A stretch of 64,000 nucleotides of DNA from a virus. The DNA is taken from positions 23,836 through 87,835 of the IMG/VR virus record IMGVR_UViG_3300033273_000513. One strand, written 5' to 3'. Both the position numbers and the translations under genes were made by a program. How positions within the stretch are numbered: position 1 is the stretch's first letter; each line of letters starts with the position of its first letter. The notes below the pieces were generated by a model. That model searched no databases. It was not told the DNA's origin and worked only from the letters and a program-made list of their open reading frames with translations. This document shows positions 11,601 through 18,442 of the stretch, piece by piece.

Positions 11601-12344
11601 GATGCAATCGTCGCAACCGCAAGTGGTTCAGTCGGACTGTACTTCGACGGTTCTGAGAAACTGACCACTGCAAATACTGGTGCGGTTGTCACTGGTATTC
11701 TGACAGCCACTACATTCAGTGGTAATCTGACAGGAACCGCAGTAACTGCAACGACTGCAATTGTTGGTTCCGCAGTAACAATCGGTGAGTCTGGAGTAAA
11801 TGTAACTGGTGTTGTCACTGCTACGAGTTTCGTTGGTGATGGTTCAGCACTGACTGGTATCTCTGGTGTATCAACCGCAGATGTTAGAACCAGCACACTG
11901 AATGTCGTCGGTGTTTCTACACTTGGTATTGCATCGATCTCTGCATCGGGTATCGTCACCACCACAGATTCCGTTGGTATTCTTACATATCACGGTGATG
12001 TTTCTAATGCTGCACATCAGAGATGGTATCTGGGTGCAAATGGATCTAGTGATTATACATTCGTTGGTAGTGGTATGACATTCACCAGACATGATCCAAC
12101 CTTGTTTGTTGCGAGAGGAAGTGTTGTTGAGTTCGTTAATAACATGGGCGCACATCCATTCCAGATTCAACTTGAGTATCAGAACACTGGTGGCACTGCA
12201 TACAATGATGGTGTTACAAACAATGGCGCGAGTGCTGGAACGGTCAGATTTGAAGTTCCACATGATGCACCAAACACTCTTTATTATCAGTGTACTTCAC
12301 ACTCTGGAATGGCTGGAACGATCACAGTTTACCCAACAGTTTGA
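5694..12344 (+). CDS. Very large tail-fibre/virion protein with beta-helix-like N-terminus and C-terminal cupredoxin-like domain
   Basis: A 2216-residue structural protein. The N-terminus (IYVDPNELDATDSIENQG, RPFKTIQRALIEAARF, TIILAAGTHVV) resembles proteins starting a right-handed parallel beta-helix. The middle has glycine-rich GIGYGSG-type repeats. The distal part has repeated VTATSFVGDGSALTG modules typical of cyanophage fibres. The last ~118 residues look like a cupredoxin: GAHPFQIQ supplies histidine 2154 and YYQCTSHSGMAGTI supplies cysteine 2200, histidine 2203 and methionine 2206, the complete type-1 copper ligand set with CX2HX2M spacing. Copper binding is inference. A late promoter precedes the gene, and another follows it. 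It probably belongs to the tail tip or fibres. Confidence 0.8.
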   Translation: MPLSRLENFLKNIQGNVIYVDPNELDATDSIENQGNSQTRPFKTIQRALIEAARFSYVAGQRNDKFDQTTIILAAGTHVVDNRPGYIPYDSSNQAKYYTRFGQANQTLSPFGLGSNFDLTSPDNELYKLNSVRGGVIIPRGTSIVGKDLRKTKIRPKYVPDPENNAIETSAIFRLTGACYISQFTIFDGDPSGNVYKDYTSNLYTPNFSHHRLTCFEYVDGANAVTINDSFLNISSTSTDLDMYYQKVGDVYDVGTGRPIEPDFPSGSLDFQTRVEEYRIVGSKGQQVGISSIKAGTGAVSSTTITVDLDGSLTDLSIDTPVRISGVGTAGYNGIHVVSEVVSSTQFKYVVPSAPNNPLPTLTSADVNIEIDTINSASPYLFNLSKRSVFGMNGIHLDGSKVTGFKSGLLAQFTGNALQKDDKAFVRYNTTSGQYEDYTAVDNLHLDPEAIYRPEYKSSHVKVSNDSIMQAVSVFAIGHNNQYVAESGGELSLANCNANFGENALMSEGFKKTAFGPDNAAYITHIIPPKEITDDETNVDYLSIDVDKTIDVGTNTRLYFEGYTNQDAPPPHILDGFRVGSNFNDRLRVQLNINGNEGDFVSKIVMPTATGITTDTGAKSYVVGNAVGVSSISSNLLTLKSNHKLIDGESIRITADNGFLPDGLEENQIYYAIVSSLDANTIKVARTLNDALDGTALTINNTGGELSVVSRVSDKKSGDIGHPVQFDTTNKNWYINVSNITVDNEIYPTLVGVGTTALGPNTPKTYFTRKGNSRNLDDSIYRVRYVIPAGITTARPPIEGYVLQETSDTTGANDSEITTTSLTNIDDQRNFHFLSEASWSSNVATIMSEEPHHLTVGSVVNVNKITSSNNTTGVGNSGFNGRFAVTGITSDRGFQYALTSNPGTSTLSNQTRTVDDLPNFEKNEYSKSFYIYNVEEVKEHITGEQDGVYHLTCLHYDASPTVTPFTGFKFSQPVKDLYPQVDRDNPVSDPIAALSHAESKPIGKVVSSDVRDSITKDFANKFLLENGVSVGITSIVSDNGAGLAHTAYLTVEHQLNSIVSVGIASSGIGYGSGSATTLYGAKLIGVGIGSTSGGGALANITVDAVGGITGVTIINGGGAYGIGNSLEVVGVTTAAGHIVGMVTVTNVYNGIGEVIQIAGIRSDTNSKLNDTFRVTATPDARSVSFASTDVIDFGRSLGGGSNNIVVGSAMSNATMSFIGPSIGVTAISYDVTTGIATVGTGNTAHGFLTGSKIKLIGAGQTTYKGTFTVQENVGLSTFTVNLGVSTVTAPTLSGEVFALPGGYSSNDGAITEDDEKVGSRMNSMYAGITTTMSAGITSTSSSISITNATASGLNIGDYIMVGNEMMRIKNTSINSVFRGVFGTESINHPSGTVIKKVRVVPVELRRGSLIRAANQTFEYVGFGQGNYSVSLPEKQTKVLSTEDRKLGQTQRRNGGQNYYTGLNDVGEYFVGNKVIKGTTGEEEVFDAPIPTVTGETAVDTTYIDSLKVSGGTDGDALSKFDGPTLFTNKVTSTSEEGIEANSIQLQGDAKSARKITVGISTPVVGGSAGDITFSAKPSQGGYAGWVYTSDNVWRRFGLVSNDVNSNNYSVDKLGIGTTSANTVLDVLGDVNVSGTLTATTFGNINTGIITATSFVGDGSQITGVIGIGSGFVIQNNGTTLGMAATVNFNSNLTAEYSTGIATISSPDTNYWSNTNAGINTTASVGIGTTNPTTALTVSGIVSATTFAGNITGTGATFTTSTITTATVGSAVTITESGINAAAGVVTATSFVGDLTGNADTATTATTAGYASTAGIATVAQGLTGTPAIAVGILTSTEARIGSAVTISESGISIHSGIVTATSFVGDGSALTGIGNTADVRTSTLTVIGVSTIGAGATFTIGAGAGNGIEFLNGSSSKIRLSTDDGATSPRLFLGAVSSNTGAKLQVNASTGALNIDADNNINIRTATNEDAIVATASGSVGLYFDGSEKLTTANTGAVVTGILTATTFSGNLTGTAVTATTAIVGSAVTIGESGVNVTGVVTATSFVGDGSALTGISGVSTADVRTSTLNVVGVSTLGIASISASGIVTTTDSVGILTYHGDVSNAAHQRWYLGANGSSDYTFVGSGMTFTRHDPTLFVARGSVVEFVNNMGAHPFQIQLEYQNTGGTAYNDGVTNNGASAGTVRFEVPHDAPNTLYYQCTSHSGMAGTITVYPTV

Positions 12345-12347
12345 TCT

Positions 12348-12355
12348 GATAAATA
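12348..12355 (+). promoter_or_regulatory. T4-type late promoter (GATAAATA)
   Basis: GATAAATA is 39 bp ahead of the ATG at 12387. The leader contains GGGTGGAGAGTGAAACCCG, a relative of the GGGGGATAGTGAACCCAA leader found before three other fibre-block genes. Confidence 0.75.
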
Positions 12356-12386
12356 ATAAAAAATAAAGGGTGGAGAGTGAAACCCG

Positions 12387-13625
12387 ATGGCAGTAAACAA
12401 GAACTTTGTTGTCAAAAACGGATTAGAGGTTGACACTAATACGCTTTTTGTTGATCCCGCGAATAACAGAGTTGCCATCGGGACGACAATCCCGACTGCA
12501 GCCTTAGATGTAAGAGGTAAAATCCTATCCGACAGTCAGGTTGAAAGTTGGGTAGGTAAATTCGTTGGTATCGTCACAGCAGGTGCTGTGGGTGTTACCA
12601 CGATGACTGCGACTGATGCAACAGTCACAGGATTCTCAACACTTGGACGTGCAAATGCTTCGTCTCTGAATGTCACCACTGGATTTTCTACAGTCCAATC
12701 ATTAACTGCAACTGACATCACTGTCGGTGCAGGTGTCACCATTAGTGGTGATATTAATGTCTCTGCGGCTGCAACGGTCGGTGGTGCATTAACAGTTACT
12801 GGTGCATCTAAATTTGCACTTGATGGAAGATTTGAAAAAGCATTAGAAATTGGTCAAGATCTAAATGTCGGTGCTGCTGCAACGATTACAGGCATCTCAA
12901 CATTTACAGGTGCCGCTAAGTTTGCAGAGTTTGTAAGATTTGAAAAGGACATCGCAGTCGGTTCTGCTGCAACAGTCGGTGTTCTGACCGTCACCAATAA
13001 CACTTACATTGGTGGTAATTTGAATGTTGGTGGTGACATCAACTTGGATGAATTGGTATCCCGTAACCTTGAAGTCACTGGTATTGCTACCATTGGTTTC
13101 CTAACTGCAACCAATTCGTTCACATCTGGTGTTGGTACGGTTGGATTTCTCACTGCAACAGACATCTTCGTATCTGGTGTAACGACAGTTACGCATTTGA
13201 ATTCCACTAACTCCACACTGAGTGGTATTACCACGATCAGTAATCTGAACGTGGATAATATGGAGTTAAGTGGCATTGGTACTGTCACTCAACTGAAAGC
13301 AACCACCGCAACAATCACTGGTATTATTACAACCAATAGTGGTGTTGAGGTTGGAACTGGTATTACTTTATCACCTGAAGGTAATATCTTCTCGACAGGT
13401 ATCACCACAACTTCGACCAAATTAAATGTTGGTCTTGGCGGCACTATGATGACTGTGGTTGCGGCTGGAAGTTCCGTGACTGCTGGTATCAACTCCACAA
13501 GTCCACAATATGTGTTAGATGTTCATGGCGACATAAATAGTTCTAGCGCAGTTAATGTCGCTGGCGTCAGCGTCCTGGTGACTGCATCCAACGATGCCAC
13601 CGCTCTTGCAATTGCTCTCGGATAA
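12387..13625 (+). CDS. Fibre-like virion structural protein
   Basis: A 412-residue protein made almost wholly of short Thr/Val/Gly-rich beta repeats (for example TGIATIGFLTATNSFTSGVG). It starts MAVNKNFVVKNGLEVDTNTLF, in which KNGLEV is common at cyanophage fibre N-termini. The HGDINSSSAVNVAGVSVL segment lies near the end. No chaperone or tip domain is visible, so it may be a fibre shaft or connector. The gene has its own late promoter and is followed after 6 bp by a small gene. Confidence 0.78.
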   Translation: MAVNKNFVVKNGLEVDTNTLFVDPANNRVAIGTTIPTAALDVRGKILSDSQVESWVGKFVGIVTAGAVGVTTMTATDATVTGFSTLGRANASSLNVTTGFSTVQSLTATDITVGAGVTISGDINVSAAATVGGALTVTGASKFALDGRFEKALEIGQDLNVGAAATITGISTFTGAAKFAEFVRFEKDIAVGSAATVGVLTVTNNTYIGGNLNVGGDINLDELVSRNLEVTGIATIGFLTATNSFTSGVGTVGFLTATDIFVSGVTTVTHLNSTNSTLSGITTISNLNVDNMELSGIGTVTQLKATTATITGIITTNSGVEVGTGITLSPEGNIFSTGITTTSTKLNVGLGGTMMTVVAAGSSVTAGINSTSPQYVLDVHGDINSSSAVNVAGVSVLVTASNDATALAIALG

Positions 13626-13631
13626 TAAACA

Positions 13632-13964
13632 ATGGCAAACACTTTTAAACTAAAGACTAAAGCAAACATCGGAGTTACCACGGTTGGCATCTACACCGTT
13701 CCTTCTTCGACTACCACTGTGGTTATTGGTATTACTCTCGCGAACACATCTGGTTCGGGAGTAAATGTTGGTGTTGGTGTCACGAGACTCTCTGCAAGTG
13801 GAGAAAATATTGATCTTCTAAAAAATGCCCCTCTTCCACAAGGTTCTGCTTTGGAATTCATGCAGGGTAACAAAGTTGTTCTGCAAGCAGGAGACTGTGT
13901 AAGAGTCAACAGTGACACTAATACTAGTGTTGACGCAGCTCTCACAATCATGGAGATTACCTGA
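13632..13964 (+). CDS. Conserved cyanophage structural-region protein
   Basis: A 110-residue protein starting MANTFKLKTKANIGVTTVG, containing VVIGITLANTSGSGVNVGVGV and ending AALTIMEIT. It appears all-beta, like small virion decoration or fibre-attachment proteins. It starts 6 bp after the previous stop and overlaps the next gene by one base (TGATG), so it is probably co-translated with both. I do not recognise a named domain. Confidence 0.78.
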   Translation: MANTFKLKTKANIGVTTVGIYTVPSSTTTVVIGITLANTSGSGVNVGVGVTRLSASGENIDLLKNAPLPQGSALEFMQGNKVVLQAGDCVRVNSDTNTSVDAALTIMEIT

Positions 13965-16129
13965 TGGCATTTACTAAAATTACGAACGCTGGTTTTGGTC
14001 TGACGACTGGAACCTTAGTTGGTGTAGCAGCGTCTTTTTCTAGTACTGTCTCGGTTGGTGGTACTCTGACCTATGAAGATGTAACGAACGTAGATTCGGT
14101 AGGTCTGATTACTGCGAGAAATGGTATTGAAGTTACAGATAAAGGTGTTCAGGTAGGAACTGGTGCGACTGTAGATAGTGCTGGCGATAATATTCTGACG
14201 TTCTTAACGAATGGTAGTGAGAGAGTTCGTGTAACTTCTGATGGTAGAGTTGGAATAAACACAGACATGGGTGGAGCTCCTGCATCACTCTACCCATTTT
14301 CCGTTTACAGATCAACTGGAACTGGTTATCTTTATACAGAAACTGCTCAATCTGGTGCGAGTGCTGGACTTAGAGCAAAAGCAGGAACAGCAGACTTTAC
14401 AATATTCACAACTCAAGGTACAGGTCAATTAGCAATATATGACAACACAAATACCGCAGAAAGACTTCGTATAGATTCAAGTGGTCGCTTGATGCTGGGC
14501 ACGACGACTGAGGGATATAGCAGCGGAGATGATTTAACGATTGCAACGTCAGGTCACACTGGAATAACGCTTCGTTCTGGAACAACAAGTGAAGGTGCTG
14601 TTTATTTCTCTGATGCGACAAGTGGTGGCGGTGAATATATAGGATCCTTGGTTTATAGCCACAACACAAATAATATGATCTTTACGGCCAATGGTGCCGA
14701 AAGGATGCGTATTGCCAGTGATGGTGATGTTGGTGTTGGTCTTGCAAGTCCTAACAGCAGGTTACACGTAAAAGGTGGGAGTGACTCAACTGATAATCTT
14801 CTTTTGACTTTACAGTCAAATGGAGTTGCAAATGATGGTTCTTTATCCACAGGACTTAGATTAATTAACTCTACTTCTGATTCTTCAATTCATGGTGGAG
14901 AAATTAGAGCAATTCGTAGTAGTGCCTCAGCAGCCGCTCTTACTTTTTCTACTTATAACGGAACATCAATTGCAGAAGCAGTTCGTATAGATTCAAGTGG
15001 TAATTTTGGCGTCGGAACAGCGAGCCCTGGGTACAAGATTGAGGTAACTCAAGGAAGTGGTAATAGTGTTGCCAGATTTACGGGTGCAAATTCTGCCAAC
15101 CTTGTTTTCAGAAACGCAACCAGCAATGTATTTGAATTAAATGCAGGCGGCAGCAATGACGAGCTTTCCTTTGGCACGGCTGGCAATAACGAACGGCTGC
15201 GCATTTCAGACACTGGAAAAGTTCAGGTTAGAGGCACTCGTGGTGGATCTTTGCAACCAAGTGACAACGATACGCTTGAGTTATATACATCAGCTAGTAA
15301 CGGCGCTGCCAATACAGGTTCTGGTCTGACTTTCTTTAACAACGACGGCAATGGTTATGAAATAGGCGGCACCATTCAAGTTGCCAAAGAGAATGGCTCA
15401 ATTAATAATACAGCTGGATATATGCGTTTCTCGACTAGAGCGAACGCCTCAGATCCAGCTGAGCGGATGCGGATTACGAGCGGTGGCGAAGTTTTAATAG
15501 CTCGGACAAGCGCAAGTATCAGCAATGTCGGTCATTATTTTCTTCCTGGAGGCGCTTTTAACCACACAAGAAGTGGCGATACTGTCGGGGTAATCAACAG
15601 ACTTGCAAGTGACGGCACATTGATCGGTTTTAGACAAGCCGATAGTCTTGAAGGCAGTATCAGTGTTTCTGGTTCTACTGTTTCTTACAACGGCGGTCAC
15701 TTAGCTCGTTGGTCGCAACTTCCCAGCGGTGCAGCACGCACCGAAATTTTGCGTGGCTCTGTACTAAGTAACCTTGACGAGATGTGTGAGTGGGGTGATG
15801 AGAATAATGAACAGTTGAACCGTATGAAGGTAAGTGATGTTGAAGGTGACATCAATGTATCAGGAGTATTCCAAGCTTGGGATGATGATGACGATACTTA
15901 CACTAATGACTTTTATTGCGCGATGACGGGTGACTTTGTGATCCGTATTGCTCAGGGAACAACAGTTGCACGAGGTGATTTACTGATGTCTGCTGGTGAT
16001 GGTACTGCTAAACCACAAGATGATGATATTGTAAGATCTAAAACTGTTGCTAAGGTGACTAGCACCACGGTTTCTGCTACTTACGTTGATGGAAGTTACT
16101 GTGTTCCTTGTGTACTGATGGCATGTTGA
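13964..16129 (+). CDS. Tail fibre-like adhesin with conserved C-terminal domain of unnamed type
   Basis: A 721-residue fibre protein with the VGGTLTYEDVTNVDSVGLIT module near residue 30 and several RIDSSGRLMLGTTTEG repeats shared with the fibre genes at 165 and 2148. The C-terminal ~150 residues (ADSLEGSISVSGSTVSYNG, RTEILRGSVLSNLDEMCEW, QPDDDIVRSKTVAKV in sense if not exactly, ending VPCVLMAC) differ from the S74 and G2 domains. From its place it may be a third kind of intramolecular chaperone or a tip; this is inference. The start codon overlaps the preceding stop codon by one base. Confidence 0.8.
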   Translation: MAFTKITNAGFGLTTGTLVGVAASFSSTVSVGGTLTYEDVTNVDSVGLITARNGIEVTDKGVQVGTGATVDSAGDNILTFLTNGSERVRVTSDGRVGINTDMGGAPASLYPFSVYRSTGTGYLYTETAQSGASAGLRAKAGTADFTIFTTQGTGQLAIYDNTNTAERLRIDSSGRLMLGTTTEGYSSGDDLTIATSGHTGITLRSGTTSEGAVYFSDATSGGGEYIGSLVYSHNTNNMIFTANGAERMRIASDGDVGVGLASPNSRLHVKGGSDSTDNLLLTLQSNGVANDGSLSTGLRLINSTSDSSIHGGEIRAIRSSASAAALTFSTYNGTSIAEAVRIDSSGNFGVGTASPGYKIEVTQGSGNSVARFTGANSANLVFRNATSNVFELNAGGSNDELSFGTAGNNERLRISDTGKVQVRGTRGGSLQPSDNDTLELYTSASNGAANTGSGLTFFNNDGNGYEIGGTIQVAKENGSINNTAGYMRFSTRANASDPAERMRITSGGEVLIARTSASISNVGHYFLPGGAFNHTRSGDTVGVINRLASDGTLIGFRQADSLEGSISVSGSTVSYNGGHLARWSQLPSGAARTEILRGSVLSNLDEMCEWGDENNEQLNRMKVSDVEGDINVSGVFQAWDDDDDTYTNDFYCAMTGDFVIRIAQGTTVARGDLLMSAGDGTAKPQDDDIVRSKTVAKVTSTTVSATYVDGSYCVPCVLMAC

Positions 16130-16135
16130 TAAATA
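16128..16135 (+). promoter_or_regulatory. T4-type late promoter (GATAAATA)
   Basis: GATAAATA overlaps the fibre stop codon and is 38 bp ahead of the ATG at 16166. The leader ends GGGGGATAGTGAACCCAA, identical to that before 18443. Confidence 0.75.
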
Positions 16136-16165
16136 ACTAGAAACATCGGGGGATAGTGAACCCAA

Positions 16166-16843
16166 ATGCCATACATCGGTCGCGACCTAACGCAAGGTAA
16201 TTATATCAAGATTGATGACTTACAGTCATCTTTTAATGGTACGACTAAGACATTCAATCTGACCACTGGTGGTAATGCATTTACACCAGGATCAGCGAAT
16301 GCTTTGTTAGTATCTTTGGGTGGTGTTATTCAAGAACCAATCGAATCGTATACGGTCACAAATGACCAGATTACGTTCTCAAATCCACCCACAGCTTCTA
16401 CTTCTATCTTTATCATTGCACTCGGTGCTGCAGTCAGTATCGGTACACCTGCTGAAGGAACAGTTACTGCAACCAAGTTAGCAGATCCTTTTGGCACATA
16501 TTCTGGTGTCGGTGGATTCACGATGACAGGTATCATCAGTGCTACCGAGATTCGTGGTGATGGTAGATTCCTGACTGGTGTATCTGCTGGTAAGTTTGTC
16601 ACAGAAACCGCAGGCATCGTCACAAATACTTCTGTAGGTATCAATACATCTACAGTTGATGACAACGACCTCACAGGGATTGGCAACTCCTTCCAGGGTC
16701 TTTATATCTCTAATGGCATGGTTATCCATGACAATAGATTGAATGGTGCTCATTACATTGGCACTGCTTTCAATGGTCTTATGGCTGGGCCAGTCACTAT
16801 CGGTGGAACATTGACCATCGATGGCAACTATGTTGTGGTCTAA
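16166..16843 (+). CDS. Fibre-like virion protein with MPYIG N-terminus
   Basis: A 225-residue protein. Its N-terminus MPYIGRDLTQGNYIKIDDL is related to that of the S74 fibre at 2148 and to other cyanophage fibre bases. It continues with NALLVSLGGVIQEPIESYTV, a small beta domain found near the base of marine phage fibres, and ends in a short repeat stretch (GPVTIGGTLTIDGNYVVV). It is short for a full fibre, so it may be an adaptor or a fibre base whose shaft is encoded by the next gene. Confidence 0.75.
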   Translation: MPYIGRDLTQGNYIKIDDLQSSFNGTTKTFNLTTGGNAFTPGSANALLVSLGGVIQEPIESYTVTNDQITFSNPPTASTSIFIIALGAAVSIGTPAEGTVTATKLADPFGTYSGVGGFTMTGIISATEIRGDGRFLTGVSAGKFVTETAGIVTNTSVGINTSTVDDNDLTGIGNSFQGLYISNGMVIHDNRLNGAHYIGTAFNGLMAGPVTIGGTLTIDGNYVVV

Positions 16844-16846
16844 ATA
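16839..16846 (+). promoter_or_regulatory. T4-type late promoter (TCTAAATA)
   Basis: TCTAAATA, the common cyanophage form of the late element, overlaps the upstream stop and is 37 bp ahead of the ATG at 16876. The leader ends GGGGGAGAGTGAACCCGAG. Confidence 0.7.
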
Positions 16847-16875
16847 TTTAAAACTAGGGGGAGAGTGAACCCGAG

Positions 16876-18051
16876 ATGACTATCATCAATCAGAAAAGTA
16901 TATCTGGTATTACAAGTATCACGTTTGCGTCAGCAGGCGATGACTTGTTAACGTTCCACAGTAATAATGGAACGGAAAGATTCCGTATTGATAATAGTGG
17001 CAACACTAAAATTACTGCTGGTATTGTTACAACACTGACTGTCACTGGCACTACCACATTAAATGGTAATTTAGACCTTCAAGATAATGATAAGATCTTG
17101 ATTGGTACAGGTGATGACTTAGAGATTTATCATGATGGTAGTCATTCATACATTGATGATTCTGGCACTGGAGATCTAAGAATTCGTTCAAATAACGTCA
17201 GATTTGATAAGTATACTGGTGAAACAATAGCACAGTTTATTGGAGATGGACGTGTTGAATTATATTATGACAACTCGAAGAAACTCGAAACCAAATCAGA
17301 CGGCGTAGACATCACTGGCGAGTTGCAATGCGACAGCTTGGATGTTGATGGTGCGGGAAATATTTCTGGAATTCTCAACCTAGGCAACAACCTGGATATG
17401 CCTGACAGTACCAAAGTTATCCTTGGCAATGGCGACGACCTGCAAATTTATCACGACGGCACGCACAGTTACATTAAAGACGGTGGAACAGGAAACTTAA
17501 AAGTTCTATCCTCAAGTATGGTAGTCAAAAATGCAGCTGATAGTGAAATCATGTTGCAGGCTACTCAAAATGGTTCTGTAGATCTTTATTACGATAACTC
17601 CAAGAAATTTGAAACATTAACCAATGGAGTCAGAGCACAAGGTGGTATCTTATTTGGGTCAGACACAGCTAATGCAAACGCTCTTGATGATTATGAAGAG
17701 GGCACTTGGACGCCTACTGTAACTTCTTCTGGTAGCGTTACAGGCGAAGACGCAAAATATACAAAGATTGGCAATTTAGTGCATGTTTACGGAAAACTAA
17801 GCAGTTTTACTAATAGATCATCTAGCAATACCATCGTGATAAGTGGCTTGCCTTATACAGCTTCAACTAATCAATCTGGTGGATCTATGTTCGCTCGATA
17901 CTCAGACAGAACTGCATACACAGTTTATGTTTACAGCAACAAGATAGAGTTTTATTCGATCGGCTCTGGTAATTTTACATCTTTGCAGCATTTACATCTT
18001 AATAATGATAACGCTGCAATATATTTCCAAGCCACTTATAACGTGGCTTAA
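16876..18051 (+). CDS. Tail fibre-like protein with GTWTPT-type C-terminal tip
   Basis: A 391-residue protein. Two copies of a module of the form GDDLEIYHDGSHSYIDDSG appear near residues 76 and 192, a repeat frequent in cyanophage fibres. The C-terminal ~115 residues begin EEGTWTPTVTSSGSVTG and continue YTKIGNLVHVYGKL, a domain found at the end of many phage fibres and likely to be the receptor-binding tip. It has an own late promoter. The lack of an S74 or G2 chaperone distinguishes it from the longer fibres in this block. Confidence 0.8.
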   Translation: MTIINQKSISGITSITFASAGDDLLTFHSNNGTERFRIDNSGNTKITAGIVTTLTVTGTTTLNGNLDLQDNDKILIGTGDDLEIYHDGSHSYIDDSGTGDLRIRSNNVRFDKYTGETIAQFIGDGRVELYYDNSKKLETKSDGVDITGELQCDSLDVDGAGNISGILNLGNNLDMPDSTKVILGNGDDLQIYHDGTHSYIKDGGTGNLKVLSSSMVVKNAADSEIMLQATQNGSVDLYYDNSKKFETLTNGVRAQGGILFGSDTANANALDDYEEGTWTPTVTSSGSVTGEDAKYTKIGNLVHVYGKLSSFTNRSSSNTIVISGLPYTASTNQSGGSMFARYSDRTAYTVYVYSNKIEFYSIGSGNFTSLQHLHLNNDNAAIYFQATYNVA

Positions 18052-18059
18052 GCCCGCAA

Positions 18060-18067
18060 CATAAATA
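18060..18067 (+). promoter_or_regulatory. T4-type late promoter (CATAAATA)
   Basis: CATAAATA lies 45 bp ahead of the ATG at 18105, whose leader has a strong Shine-Dalgarno GGAGGA, unlike most fibre-block leaders. Confidence 0.65.
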
Positions 18068-18104
18068 ATACGCCTAAACCTGTTTAATTCGGAGGATTAT
18101 CCTA

Positions 18105-18407
18105 ATGGCACTTACTGAAAGAAACGAAAACGACAAGATTGAAGTCGTTGGTCAATACAAAGCAGTCCAAGTTCGTAGAGCAACTGTCATCGAAAAAGAT
18201 GGTGTAGAACTCACCCGTTCATTCCATCGTCATGTTCTTCATCCTGGCACACTGGATGAGAATGATGCTCTGGTAGACACTGACCTATCTGGAGAGGATG
18301 CTGATGTTCAAGCAATCTGCAATGCTGCATGGACTGATGCAGTTAAAGAATCATGGCGTGTAAAACTTGTGAATGATATGGTGGATGCAGGTATCGCTAC
18401 TGCCTGA
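18105..18407 (+). CDS. Conserved cyanophage protein of unknown function
   Basis: A 100-residue acidic protein starting MALTERNENDKIEVVG, with VRRATVIEKDGVELTRSFHRHVL and a C-terminal tryptophan-containing helix. A strong GGAGGA ribosome site precedes the start. It lies between two fibre genes and has a late promoter, so a role in the virion or in fibre assembly is likely. No named domain recognised. Confidence 0.75.
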   Translation: MALTERNENDKIEVVGQYKAVQVRRATVIEKDGVELTRSFHRHVLHPGTLDENDALVDTDLSGEDADVQAICNAAWTDAVKESWRVKLVNDMVDAGIATA

Positions 18408-18413
18408 TAAATA
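18406..18413 (+). promoter_or_regulatory. T4-type late promoter (GATAAATA)
   Basis: GATAAATA overlaps the upstream stop codon and lies 37 bp ahead of the ATG at 18443. The leader ends GGGGGATAGTGAACCCAA, the same as before 16166. Confidence 0.75.
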
Positions 18414-18442
18414 ACTAAAACAAAGGGGGATAGTGAACCCAA

